64,000 nucleotides of DNA, taken from NCBI GenBank assembly GCA_947177425.1, contig CAMWUN010000017.1, positions 1 through 64,000 of the forward strand. The letters are read 5' to 3'. Position 1 is the first letter of the stretch. The number at the start of each line of letters is the position of its first letter. The translations under genes were made by a program, and so were the position numbers. The notes under the pieces are model-generated. The model saw nothing but the letters and a program-made list of their open reading frames with translations, did no database searches and was not told the origin of the DNA. Below, one piece after another: positions 9,453 through 17,718 of the stretch. Source of the stretch: an uncultured bacterium (lineage in GTDB: Bacteria > Bacillota > Clostridia > Lachnospirales > Lachnospiraceae).

Positions 9453-9492
9453 GAAACCCCTGTGAAGCAGCCTTTAAGCCGCTCCACAGGGG
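9453..9492 (-). terminator. Terminator after the binding-protein gene
   Basis: CCCCTGTG (9457-9464) pairs with CACAGGGG (9485-9492), with further pairing inside. On the minus strand it is followed by TTTCTTT. It should limit read-through from the importer genes into DUF4838-nagB-nagA. Confidence 0.7.
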
Positions 9493-9502
9493 TCACTCCT
9501 CA

Positions 9503-10603
9503 TTAGTCGGCTAATGCCTCTCTCATCACATCAATCAAAACGTAATTCTCTAAAGGTACTTCGCTTTCTACATCGCCGCTGTCAATGAACATCTGCTGCT
9601 GTTTTGTGTAATAATCCTGCATTGTGTTGTCTTCAATACCAGTCTTTACATCATCTGCGCTAAACCATGTTGCGTCGCCGGTTTCAACCAGACATGATTC
9701 CTTATCTTTTGCACACTGCTTTGCATAAAGACCCACTGCATAATCCCAGTTCTCTTCCTGTGATGCAAACTGCATTCCTTTGTAAAGAGCGCGGCTGAAC
9801 CGTACTAAAACGTCATGGTTTGCTTCTGCATAACTGGGCAGGCAGATCCAGCTTGATAAGTTTACTGCATTTGTTGAGAATTCAAGTTCTACTGCATCCT
9901 CATTATTATTCAGAATCTGTACACTGTATGGATTCCATGCTGTACATGCGTCTACGGAACCGGAATTCATTGCTGCAACCATGTTTGTAGCATCCATTTC
10001 GTATGCTTCAATATCGTCCATTGTCAGGCCTGCTGCTGCCAGTGCGCCGTTCAATGCTGTCTCAGAAGATGATCCTCCATTGTAAGCAACTTTCTTCCCT
10101 GCCAAATCGTCCAGTGTCTCTAATCCATGAGAGGTCAGCAGGATAATCCTGTCTGTGCTATGTACGGAACTGGGGGCAAAAATAGTTGCCTGACCATTGA
10201 TACACAATCTGTGGGCGCCATGTCCGATATAAGCAAGATCAATGCTTCCGCCTTCCATAGCTGCTATCTCGGAAGGGCCGTCTGCAAACTCCCAGAGAGT
10301 GATTTCCAGACCTTCTTCCTCAAAATAACCTTTGTCCATTGCTGTAAGCACAGACCAGAGAGACGCATAGTTGGGCATATAAGCAACATTCAGTTTTACC
10401 GTTTCCACGGGCGCTGCTTCCTCAGCCGGCGCTTCTTCTTCCACAGGCGCCGCTTCTTCAGCCGGTGCTGCTTCCTCTGTGCTGCTCTCCTTTGTTTCTG
10501 TTGCCGCGCTGCTGTTTGCAGCAGTGTCATCTTTTGAGCTGCCGCATGCTGCAAGTGAAATTGTCATAGCCGCGGTCAGCAGTAACGCAAAAAACTTTTT
10601 CAT
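9503..10603 (-). CDS. ABC transporter substrate-binding lipoprotein, TauA/SsuA type
   Basis: This 366-residue lipoprotein should capture the ligand outside the membrane for the permease and ATPase encoded just upstream. A signal peptide ends in the lipobox LAAC at about 17-20. A linker of repeated Glu/Ala/Pro (about 40-70) joins the anchor to the periplasmic-binding type 2 domain (about 71-366). The family (NMT1/THI5, SsuA, TauA) binds sulfonates, nitrate, thiamine precursors and other small compounds, so the substrate is open. The same domain is repeated in the chemoreceptor at 3142-5079. A strong AAGGAGG precedes the ATG, a 9-bp-stem hairpin lies upstream, and a terminator follows. Confidence 0.92.
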   Translation of the reverse strand: MKKFFALLLTAAMTISLAACGSSKDDTAANSSAATETKESSTEEAAPAEEAAPVEEEAPAEEAAPVETVKLNVAYMPNYASLWSVLTAMDKGYFEEEGLEITLWEFADGPSEIAAMEGGSIDLAYIGHGAHRLCINGQATIFAPSSVHSTDRIILLTSHGLETLDDLAGKKVAYNGGSSSETALNGALAAAGLTMDDIEAYEMDATNMVAAMNSGSVDACTAWNPYSVQILNNNEDAVELEFSTNAVNLSSWICLPSYAEANHDVLVRFSRALYKGMQFASQEENWDYAVGLYAKQCAKDKESCLVETGDATWFSADDVKTGIEDNTMQDYYTKQQQMFIDSGDVESEVPLENYVLIDVMREALAD

Positions 10604-10626
10604 TTAGGTTTCCTCCTTAAATTTAT

Positions 10627-10647
10627 TTTAACTGCCATGCAGTTAAA
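10627..10647 (-). repeat. Intercistronic hairpin between ATPase and binding-protein genes
   Basis: TTTAACTGC (10627-10635) pairs with GCAGTTAAA (10639-10647) around loop CAT. It has no T run, so it is more likely an mRNA processing or stability element that lets the binding protein be made in excess. Confidence 0.55.
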
Positions 10648-10674
10648 TTCGTTCTGCTTAAGTTGCAAAATATT

Positions 10675-11466
10675 TTATTTCTTCACCTCAAGGAATTCCT
10701 GATATACCTCATTCCATATCTCGGCCTTTAATTCCAGGAACCGTGCGTCCGACTTGGTTTCCTGTGTTCTGGGATAAGGGATGTCTATATTTACAATCCG
10801 CTTAATCCGCCCGGGACGCGCACTCATAATAATGACACGCTGTGCAAGAATAATTGCCTCATCCACATCATGGGTGATGAAAAAGCAGGTTTTCTTTTCC
10901 TGTTCCCAGGTATTCAGCAGTTCTGTCTGAAGCTGTACACGGGTCTGCGCATCCAAAGCCCCAAAAGGCTCATCCAACAGCAGCACTTCCGGGTTGGCCG
11001 CATAAGCGCGGGCAATCGCCACACGCTGTTTCATTCCTCCTGACAGTTCTTTGGGATATGCGTTCTCAAAGCCTTTTAAGCCTACTGCCTCGATATATTT
11101 GCGGGCAATCTTTTCAGCCTCTTCCTTTGGAGTCTTTTTCATTTCAAGACCGAACATAACGTTCTTAATTACCGTCCTCCAGGGAAACAGCGCATACTGC
11201 TGGAATACAACGCCCCGCTCCACACCTGTGCCTTCAATCTGCTTTCCATCCAGATATGCCGCCCCGCTGGTAGGCTCCAAAAGTCCTGCAATAATATTGA
11301 GCAGTGTAGACTTTCCGCATCCGGACGGGCCGACCACGCAGATAAATTCATTTTCCATGATATCCAGATTAACACCGTTGAGGGCTACAGTTTTTCCGTT
11401 GCGTCCTTGGTATTCTTTGTAGACATTGTCAATTTTCAGTTTTACTAACTTATCTTCTCCTGCCAT
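10675..11466 (-). CDS. ABC transporter ATP-binding protein, TauB/SsuB type
   Basis: This 263-residue protein powers the importer. It shows Walker A GPSGCGKSTLL near residue 42, the Q-loop VVFQQYALFPW, the signature LSGGMKQRVAIARA, Walker B VLLLDEPFGALDA and the switch histidine in FITHDVDEA. The Q-loop and the LDAQTR region are typical of the nitrate/sulfonate/taurine family of ATPases. Its start overlaps the end of the permease gene by 22 bp, so the two are translationally coupled. The binding protein follows downstream. Confidence 0.93.
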   Translation of the reverse strand: MAGEDKLVKLKIDNVYKEYQGRNGKTVALNGVNLDIMENEFICVVGPSGCGKSTLLNIIAGLLEPTSGAAYLDGKQIEGTGVERGVVFQQYALFPWRTVIKNVMFGLEMKKTPKEEAEKIARKYIEAVGLKGFENAYPKELSGGMKQRVAIARAYAANPEVLLLDEPFGALDAQTRVQLQTELLNTWEQEKKTCFFITHDVDEAIILAQRVIIMSARPGRIKRIVNIDIPYPRTQETKSDARFLELKAEIWNEVYQEFLEVKK

Positions 11467-12233
11467 CCCGTTAATTTCCTTTCAATAATATCAATAACCT
11501 TTACCAGAATTAAACCTATGATACCAAGCAAAATGATGTACATCAGCATCGGCGCGGACTCAAAGGAGTTGGACAGGGAACGGATTCTCATACCAATACC
11601 TGCCTGTGCGCCGGTAGACTCTGCTGCAAGGAGCGTTGTAAGCGCTGCGCTGAGTCCCAGTCTGATCGCTGTAATAATGAAAGGTACTGTAGCCGGACAG
11701 ATAATTTTCATGAAAATGTCAAAATCATTAGCTCCCAGCACTCTTGCCGCTTTAATCAGAGTAACGTCAATATTTTTAATTCCCTGATAAATCGTAATAC
11801 TCATTGTCATGAAGGTGCAGATCCAAATCAGGATAATTGCAGGCTTCTGGCCGACTCCGAAGGTAATTACCAGCAAAGGCGCATATGCCAGTGCAGGAAT
11901 ATTACGGATAAAGTTAATCCAGGGTTCGATAATCTTCTGTACCGGTGTATACCATGCCATCAGGAATGCAATCGGCAGTGCCGTGATAAAGCCAAGCCCA
12001 AACCCCGCCGCAACACAGAGCATACTGCTCTGGATATCTTTCCAGAATACGCCTCTTTCATTCATCGTCCCCACGGCCGGCAGCACCTTATGGACAAATG
12101 GGAAACTTCTTCCTGTAGCCTTTCCCAGGGAAAGCAGATACCACACAATCAGGGCTGCGCATAAGGAAATCAACAGCCAGACTTTGTCATTAATCGCCGC
12201 TTTTTTCTTCTTTTTTGTTGTTTCGTCGCTCAT
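11445..12233 (-). CDS. ABC transporter permease, TauC/SsuC type
   Basis: This 262-residue inner-membrane protein has a short lysine-rich cytoplasmic start (TTKKKKKAAIN), then about six hydrophobic segments. Its cytoplasmic coupling motif is of the binding-protein-dependent permease class (KAARVLGANDFDIFMKIICPAT). It forms the channel of the importer with the ATPase at 10675-11466 and the binding lipoprotein at 9503-10603. ATG follows AAGGAAGG. It is 66 bp downstream of the LarA-like gene in the same orientation, which ties uptake to that enzyme. The substrate is unknown. Confidence 0.92.
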   Translation of the reverse strand: MSDETTKKKKKAAINDKVWLLISLCAALIVWYLLSLGKATGRSFPFVHKVLPAVGTMNERGVFWKDIQSSMLCVAAGFGLGFITALPIAFLMAWYTPVQKIIEPWINFIRNIPALAYAPLLVITFGVGQKPAIILIWICTFMTMSITIYQGIKNIDVTLIKAARVLGANDFDIFMKIICPATVPFIITAIRLGLSAALTTLLAAESTGAQAGIGMRIRSLSNSFESAPMLMYIILLGIIGLILVKVIDIIERKLTGWQEKIS

Positions 12234-12299
12234 TTTACACCTTCCTTTTTATTGTTCTGCTTACCGGCCCTTCCCGGCCGTGCAGATTTTCTTTTTCAG

Positions 12300-13793
12300 T
12301 CAGCCGCCGCATGGATGACCTGCCCCGTCCCTTGTATGGCTGTTCTGTGCCGGATCCTTCATGCACAGATGAACCGCCGCCGTTGTAAAAGTCTTAGGTA
12401 AAGCCAGAATATTAGGGTTAGGCCCTACATATTTCTTCATGGCATCCTGAAGTGCCTCTTCTACCGTTGCCCGGGTCTTTAATCCCATACCCCTTGCAAT
12501 TCCAGGCTCTCTTGCGCCCACAATATAAATTGCGCTGGTATGCTCTTCTGCAAGATGCCCGCAGCTCATCATGGAAAATCCATGGAACGGATGGAATGCA
12601 TTTGCAAACCGGTATTTCCGTATATATTCTTCTTTTGTGGCAAAATATTCCCCATAACGGTTCATATCCGGCAGGATATTCATGGAATCATGCTGGAACA
12701 TCTCATACAGTTCCCGTAAATAAGGCCATCTTTCTTCATGGAACCATCCGTCACATATACTTGACACAATAAAGACACAATGATCGCTCAGCACTCTCTT
12801 ATGACGGATTACCTGTGCGGAAAGAGCCTGCATCATCTGTATCGGGTTTGTACCCATGCCATCACCGTAATGGAAATTTGTAGGCATTCCAAATACCACC
12901 ACATCATATTTTTTCTCCGCCCAGTGGACATAAGTGCGTTTGTCCGCCGTCTTCCAGCTAACCGGCTGCATTTCCAGCGCATACCCGGAATTGATTTCAA
13001 TCTGACGGGATTTTGTATCAAGCACTGCGTCGCAGCAGAAAAATTTCTTTCCCATCTTTTCTTCCATGAACATTCCCTGACGGTCAAACTTTTCACGCAT
13101 TACGCTGCTGGTAGATACGGGTACAAAATCAGGACGGTGCATGACATCCGGTACATGGTGGGCCGAAATGCTTTTCCAGTGGCTGATTCCCGTAGCGCAA
13201 TGCTTATAACCGCCCGAATAGCCGCCGTAAGGATTGCCCTGTGTATGTCCTACCAGAATCGCCACATCCGCATCATAAACATATTTATTCATGATGACAT
13301 GATCCCCGGCTTCCGTATAACCCAAATCTACCAAATGCTCATAATCCTCGCTGTCATGGCTTGTAATCCGGCCAATAGGATAAAATTCATTAAACAGTTC
13401 TTCTCCCAGTATCGTGCGCATTTCCTTTACAGTTGCACGGGGATGAAGCCCGTTTGAAAACAGCAGGAGCACATCCTTCCGCTCCACTCCCACGCTGTAT
13501 AATTCATCCAGACAGGCACGGATTGCAACCTTCCTGTGTGAAGTCGGCTGGTTGCCGCCCTTGACAATATCGGGAATTACGATTACTACCTTATCCCCTG
13601 CTTTTGCAAGTTCTGTCAGCGCAGGCATGCCAATCGGATTACGGATGCTTTGCAATGTAGCTTCATACAGACTGTCCCAGTTCTGGGGAAGACATTCCGG
13701 ATCCGGAACAGTCTCTCCGGGAATAAAGACGTCTGTTGTGTCTGGCAGTTCTGCACCTAACAGTCCATGCCCATATTCAAATTCCAGTTTCAT
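12300..13793 (-). CDS. LarA-like 2-hydroxyacid racemase/epimerase (DUF2088)
   Basis: The 497-residue protein resembles nickel-dependent lactate racemase LarA, whose relatives racemise or epimerise lactate, malate, phenyllactate or gluconate using a nickel-pincer nucleotide. Visible landmarks are NGLHPRAT with H117, and GGYSGGYKHCATGISH, in which K197 matches the cofactor-binding lysine. The DxTRP region of L. plantarum LarA is replaced by IPDIVKGGNQP, so substrate specificity probably differs. It is longer than typical LarA (about 425). The cofactor-making genes larB, larC and larE are not in the window. Strong AAGGAGG before the ATG. It lies between the TIM-like gene and the permease. Confidence 0.8.
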   Translation of the reverse strand: MKLEFEYGHGLLGAELPDTTDVFIPGETVPDPECLPQNWDSLYEATLQSIRNPIGMPALTELAKAGDKVVIVIPDIVKGGNQPTSHRKVAIRACLDELYSVGVERKDVLLLFSNGLHPRATVKEMRTILGEELFNEFYPIGRITSHDSEDYEHLVDLGYTEAGDHVIMNKYVYDADVAILVGHTQGNPYGGYSGGYKHCATGISHWKSISAHHVPDVMHRPDFVPVSTSSVMREKFDRQGMFMEEKMGKKFFCCDAVLDTKSRQIEINSGYALEMQPVSWKTADKRTYVHWAEKKYDVVVFGMPTNFHYGDGMGTNPIQMMQALSAQVIRHKRVLSDHCVFIVSSICDGWFHEERWPYLRELYEMFQHDSMNILPDMNRYGEYFATKEEYIRKYRFANAFHPFHGFSMMSCGHLAEEHTSAIYIVGAREPGIARGMGLKTRATVEEALQDAMKKYVGPNPNILALPKTFTTAAVHLCMKDPAQNSHTRDGAGHPCGG

Positions 13794-13805
13794 ACTATTT
13801 CCTCC

Positions 13806-14642
13806 TTATTCCCCTAAATACAAGCGGATAATTTCCAGATATTCCTCCGGATAAAATCCAATTTCTCCCTGAAAACGCGTCAGTGCAATCAATCCGCCGT
13901 CAATTTCTCCGATGGAAGCAAGCATCTGCGCATTATCCGCCTTCAGACCGCCTCCATACACAATATCCATGCCTTCTGTCTTTTCCTTTACAAAACGGGC
14001 TATTTTAGTAATATAATCTTTGTCTGCAGGCGTTTTGCCCGGCCCGATACTCCATACAGGCTCATATGCAATAACCACCCTGCTTTTATCCACATCTGCA
14101 AGCCCTGTTTCCAACTGTTCTCCCAAAACTTCCTGCCACTGGGGCTGCTCCTGGGCAGTTTCCCCAATACAGTAAACCACTTTCAGTCCTGCATCAATGG
14201 CGCATTTAATTTCTTTATTCAGGAGACGGTTCACCGCGGAGGCATCCGTAACGCCTGCTTCCGCCAGAATCCCCTTTTTGTCATTCCGCTCTTCACAATG
14301 GCCAATCAGAGTTGCCTCACAGCCCAGCGCCTTTACGATGGATGCCGGCCTGTTCGTGGTAAATGCCCCAAAGTTTCCTCCCACTGCGGTATTCTCACGG
14401 AAAACCCCCTGGCTTCCCAACTGCACCGGGCTGTCCGGCGTCCTGGCCGCTGCTGCTCCCAGCAGATGCGCTTCCGGCAAAAACTGCACGAATTCCACAT
14501 TGGCGGAATCGTATTTCTGCAGCCCTCCCTGGGTCTGTGATACGATAAACGCACCCCAGTCCTGTACTTGTGCCAGACGGTTCACTCCTCCAAATTCTAC
14601 AGGCACATCAAACCGTTTCAGATTCAGATAGATATGCTTCAT
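13806..14642 (-). CDS. Divergent triosephosphate isomerase-like protein
   Basis: This 278-residue barrel protein keeps the three TIM catalytic residues: K9 in LNLKRF (NWK in standard TIM), H115 in LIGHCEERND, and E194 in AYEPVWSIGPGKTPAD. The phosphate-binding turn YGGGLK is also present. The active-site neighbourhood differs from housekeeping TpiA (GHCEERN against GHSERR). Its position beside a small transaldolase and a LarA-like gene suggests a dedicated isomerase for a pathway-specific aldose or ketose phosphate, like the TIM-type tetrulose-phosphate isomerases of erythritol catabolism. That role is an inference. ATG follows AAAGGAGAGAAGG. Confidence 0.85.
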   Translation of the reverse strand: MKHIYLNLKRFDVPVEFGGVNRLAQVQDWGAFIVSQTQGGLQKYDSANVEFVQFLPEAHLLGAAAARTPDSPVQLGSQGVFRENTAVGGNFGAFTTNRPASIVKALGCEATLIGHCEERNDKKGILAEAGVTDASAVNRLLNKEIKCAIDAGLKVVYCIGETAQEQPQWQEVLGEQLETGLADVDKSRVVIAYEPVWSIGPGKTPADKDYITKIARFVKEKTEGMDIVYGGGLKADNAQMLASIGEIDGGLIALTRFQGEIGFYPEEYLEIIRLYLGE

Positions 14643-14689
14643 TCCTTCTCTCCTTTATGCTCCGACATTCTGCCAAAGCCTTTCCTGCA

Positions 14690-15376
14690 CTATTCTGCCG
14701 CCGTATTGTCCCATGCGTTTATAAAAGTCCCGATTCCCTGTGTGGTATAGGCATGCTTCATGGCATCCTTATATATGTCAAGCCCTGTTGTCACAATATC
14801 CGCTCCTGCAACTGCACAGTCCACAATCTGTTTCGGGGTACGTACTGCCGCACATATAATCTCTGTTTTTCCATAGAAACCATAGTTTTTATAAATCTGG
14901 ACAATATTTTTTATGTATTCCCTGCAGTCCTCGCCATTTGCCTCCTTCCAGCCAATAAAGGGCGATACAAATTTTGATCCGTTCTTTGCAGGAAGAATTG
15001 CCTGTGCCGGGGAAAAAATCAGCGTTACATTCGTCCTGATTCCCATTTTTTCCAATTTCCTTGCTGCGGTCACGCCTGCCTCTGTTGCAGGAATCTTAAT
15101 AATAAAGTTCGGGCTGATTGCCGAAATCTTTTTGGCTTCCGCAATCATTTCATCCGCATCGTCAATATGCGGGTTGATTTCTACAGAAACAGGAAACTTC
15201 TCATATCCCGAAATTCCTTCCTCTTCAATCCAGTTTGCAATATCCGTAATCGCTGTCAAAAATGGCTTGCCGCTTAACATAATATGCCTGGGATTGGTCG
15301 TAACGCCATCAATTCCAAAGGTTTCATAAGCATACTTGATTTCATCCATTTTTGCACTGTCTAAAAAATATTTCAT
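14690..15376 (-). CDS. Small transaldolase / fructose-6-phosphate aldolase-like protein
   Basis: This 228-residue protein belongs to the TalC/MipB/FSA family of decameric class I aldolases. Schiff-base Lys94 is in FIIKIPAT, with D6 in FLDSA, N28 in GVTTNPR and the late VTTGLDIY strand. The family cleaves or transfers a dihydroxyacetone unit between sugar phosphates; one subgroup (SftT) acts on 6-deoxy-6-sulfofructose. Which reaction occurs here cannot be told from motifs alone. It is the first gene of the minus-strand locus, read from the region shared with the divergent lacI-type gene. ATG follows GGGAGGGTGAG. Confidence 0.88.
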   Translation of the reverse strand: MKYFLDSAKMDEIKYAYETFGIDGVTTNPRHIMLSGKPFLTAITDIANWIEEEGISGYEKFPVSVEINPHIDDADEMIAEAKKISAISPNFIIKIPATEAGVTAARKLEKMGIRTNVTLIFSPAQAILPAKNGSKFVSPFIGWKEANGEDCREYIKNIVQIYKNYGFYGKTEIICAAVRTPKQIVDCAVAGADIVTTGLDIYKDAMKHAYTTQGIGTFINAWDNTAAE

Positions 15377-15626
15377 TTCTTCTCACCCTCCCAACAGTAT
15401 TTGTTGATTTTTTCCTTCTTTTCACTCCTGACGTCCTGATTGATTATAGATTAACACAATAATATCCCATCTGCAAGATATTTTTTTATGCAATTTTTAC
15501 AAACTACAAATTCTATATCTCTTTACAGCAAAATTATATTGTATATTTTTTTATCCGGTTCCGGCTGGTGTAACGCATCAATCATCGTATTAATAGTAGC
15601 ACACCAAAAATTTCTTTCCTATGCGT

Positions 15627-15660
15627 TTGCGCGCAATATTTACCCAAACGTTTGCGTAAA
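15627..15660. promoter_or_regulatory. Probable LacI-family operators in the divergent promoter region
   Basis: The 341-bp gap between the transaldolase gene and the lacI-type gene holds no gene but two palindromes. One is TTGCGCGCAA at 15627-15636. The other is a 22-bp near-perfect palindrome at 15639-15660 centred on AAACGTTT, with TTTAC and GTAAA ends and a single mismatched pair. A CG-centred palindrome is the normal shape of a LacI-family site. It overlaps the predicted lacI-type promoter, so the regulator probably controls itself and the catabolic genes. Confidence 0.7.
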
Positions 15661-15680
15661 CTTTTTCCCCATGTTAATAT
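15653..15680 (+). promoter_or_regulatory. Putative promoter of the LacI-type regulator gene
   Basis: TTGCGT (15653-15658) and TAATAT (15675-15680) are 16 bp apart. The -35 box overlaps the 22-bp palindrome, which fits autorepression. Confidence 0.4.
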
Positions 15681-15717
15681 AAAACGTATAAAATAGTAGA
15701 GGGAAGGGAGGATATCT

Positions 15718-16746
15718 ATGACAATAAAAGAAATTGCCGCTCTGGCCGGTGTATCGGCTTCCACCGTTTCCCGTGTAATTAATCACCCAGGTTCCAAAGC
15801 TGCCAGCAAAGAAGTGGAAAACAGAATATGGCAGCTTATACGTGAAAACAGTTATGTTCCCAACTCTTTAGCAAGAAATCTGAAGATGCATGGTTCTGAT
15901 GCCGGCGGCGCTGCCACTCCCCCTGCTATTGGATGTATTTTTGCCCGCACCCATACCTCTGACCTTTTTTTTTCAAAAATAACAAGAGGAATTGAAAAGG
16001 AAGCCCTGCGCAGCGGGTATACCGTTAAATATATTTATTCCTACCAGGATATACAGAATCCAGATATACAAAAGACTATCCGGCAGACAAAAGTGGACGG
16101 AACAGCAATTCTGGGCCGCCCCAATTCCGTGACACGTAATTTCTTAAAGGAAAACTGCAGCAGGATTGTATATACGGGCCTTAATACAATCGAATCGGAA
16201 TTTGACCAGATTACATGCAACGCTTATCTGGCTTCCAAAACCGCCGTAAGCTATCTGGCCGAACTGGGACATGTACATATTGCTTATCTTGGGGAGCGCA
16301 AAAACGAAATCCGCTACCGGGGTTACTGGGACGCTATTTCCCAGCTCTCCCTGCCAATTAACAGAGAACTGATTATCGACACACCCCTTTCCACTGAAGG
16401 AGGCTACCTGGCCACCAGAAAGCTTTTATCCTTAAAAAGCCCGGTCACGGCTCTGTTCTGTGCCAACGACCTGACTGCCATAGGGGCAATTAAAGCCGCC
16501 ATGGAAGCTGGTCAGAGGGTTCCTGAAAAACTGTCTGTCATAGGCATTGACGACATTGAGACCAGCCAGTATACTACTCCTATGCTTACCACCATACACA
16601 TTCCCACGGAAGAACTGGGAATCATGACTGCTAAAATACTGATTGACCGGATAGAAAACGGAAAGCGATTACCCATGAAGGTGGAACTTCCCTTCCGGCT
16701 GATTAAACGCGAAAGCTGTGCTCCTCCTCCAAGGACGCAAATTTAA
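15718..16746 (+). CDS. LacI-family transcriptional regulator
   Basis: This 342-residue DNA-binding protein is the likely regulator of the minus-strand catabolic locus. The N-terminal helix-turn-helix reads TIKEIAALAGVSASTVSRV and is followed by the hinge helix region (NSLARNLKMHG). The rest is a periplasmic-binding type 1 sensor domain with the usual late motif VIGIDDIE and a C-terminal RESCAPPP tail. Its sensor fold indicates a sugar or sugar-phosphate effector. It is transcribed divergently from the transaldolase gene with palindromes between them. ATG follows GGGAGG. The aldose epimerase gene begins 29 bp downstream. Confidence 0.93.
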   Translation: MTIKEIAALAGVSASTVSRVINHPGSKAASKEVENRIWQLIRENSYVPNSLARNLKMHGSDAGGAATPPAIGCIFARTHTSDLFFSKITRGIEKEALRSGYTVKYIYSYQDIQNPDIQKTIRQTKVDGTAILGRPNSVTRNFLKENCSRIVYTGLNTIESEFDQITCNAYLASKTAVSYLAELGHVHIAYLGERKNEIRYRGYWDAISQLSLPINRELIIDTPLSTEGGYLATRKLLSLKSPVTALFCANDLTAIGAIKAAMEAGQRVPEKLSVIGIDDIETSQYTTPMLTTIHIPTEELGIMTAKILIDRIENGKRLPMKVELPFRLIKRESCAPPPRTQI

Positions 16747-16775
16747 TTATAAAGAAAAGAAAGGATGATTATTTT

Positions 16776-17660
16776 ATGATGCTTACTTTGAAAAACCAGG
16801 GCTACACTGTTTCCTTAGAAACAGCAGGCGGCGAACTGAAATCCTACAAAAACGAGACCGGCAGGGAATATATCTGGAATGCCGATCCGGATTTCTGGCC
16901 CCGCTCTTCGCCCCTCCTGTTCCCCTCCATCGGCAATGTCAGAAACGGCAGAACCATGATAGACGGGAAAGAGTATGAAATGCCCAAACACGGCTTTGTA
17001 CGGGACATGGAAATGAAATACGAGTTGGACGGGGACAACAGAGTTTCTTTTTTCTGTGAATCTGATGAGGAAACTTTAAAATCCTACCCTTTCCGTTTCC
17101 GCTTAAGTCTGTCCTATGAACTGGATGGGCCGGTACTCCATATGACGTATGTGGTCACGAACACAGACCAGAAGGATATGTACTACCACCTCGGCGCCCA
17201 TCCCGGATTTATGTGCCCTTTGGAAGAGGGAGAGAAATTTTCAGATTATATCTTAAAGTTTCCTTATGCAGAAGTCTGCGACAGCCCTGTATATGACCTT
17301 GAAAACCTGCAGTTCGATCCGGTAAATACCAAGCGGTATCTGGATAACAGCGATACCATAAAGCTGGATTATTCCCTGTTTGACACGGATGCTCTGGTAT
17401 TTCCTTACCTGAAATCAAAGAGTGTCCAGCTTATCAACCCGGCTACCGGCAAAGGTGTTGAAATGGATTACACGGATTTTTCCACCATCGCCTTCTGGAC
17501 GCCCGCTAAAGTACAGGCTCCTTTCCTGTGTCTGGAACCCTGGAACGGCGCGGCGATTTTTGCTGACGAGGATAACGAATTTATCCATAAACGGGATATC
17601 CAGGCTATTTCGCCCGGTGAAAGCAGAACTTATAAACTGACAATCCGTCTTCTGGTATAG
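16776..17660 (+). CDS. Aldose 1-epimerase family protein (LacX/GalM-like)
   Basis: This 294-residue beta-sandwich protein belongs to the GalM family. Members interconvert alpha and beta anomers of free sugars or hexose 6-phosphates. The family histidines are visible in PKHGFVRD near residue 70 and LGAHPGFMCPL near 143, with the late glutamate in LCLEPWNG. It fits the LacX-like branch by its short length and WNADPDFWPRSSPLLFP start. It follows the LacI-type gene by 29 bp and shares its transcript, so it probably serves the same pathway. A perfect hairpin terminator follows. Confidence 0.88.
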   Translation: MMLTLKNQGYTVSLETAGGELKSYKNETGREYIWNADPDFWPRSSPLLFPSIGNVRNGRTMIDGKEYEMPKHGFVRDMEMKYELDGDNRVSFFCESDEETLKSYPFRFRLSLSYELDGPVLHMTYVVTNTDQKDMYYHLGAHPGFMCPLEEGEKFSDYILKFPYAEVCDSPVYDLENLQFDPVNTKRYLDNSDTIKLDYSLFDTDALVFPYLKSKSVQLINPATGKGVEMDYTDFSTIAFWTPAKVQAPFLCLEPWNGAAIFADEDNEFIHKRDIQAISPGESRTYKLTIRLLV

Positions 17661-17667
17661 GGACAGC

Positions 17668-17703
17668 AAAGGACGCATGGTTTACTATTCCATGCGTCCT
17701 TTT
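17668..17703. terminator. Bidirectional terminator between convergent genes
   Basis: A perfect 13-bp stem (AAAGGACGCATGG at 17668-17680, complement 17690-17702) encloses a 9-nt loop and is followed by T residues. It ends the plus-strand epimerase transcript and the minus-strand purine transcript. Confidence 0.85.
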
Positions 17704-17718
17704 AACAATTATTTAAAA

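Noticed and set aside
2317-15376. Sulfoquinovose (sulfo-transaldolase) gene cluster
   Set aside because: The TalC-type aldolase, sulfonate-type importer and TauE-like permease fit, but no sulfoquinovosidase of family GH31, no sulfofructose isomerase and no sulfolactaldehyde enzyme are visible, and NagA, NagB-like and LarA genes do not fit. Kept only as a partial resemblance.
15377-15717. Small genes or a riboswitch in the divergent gap
   Set aside because: Only short open frames without ribosome binding sites are present, and the palindromes are better explained as operators.
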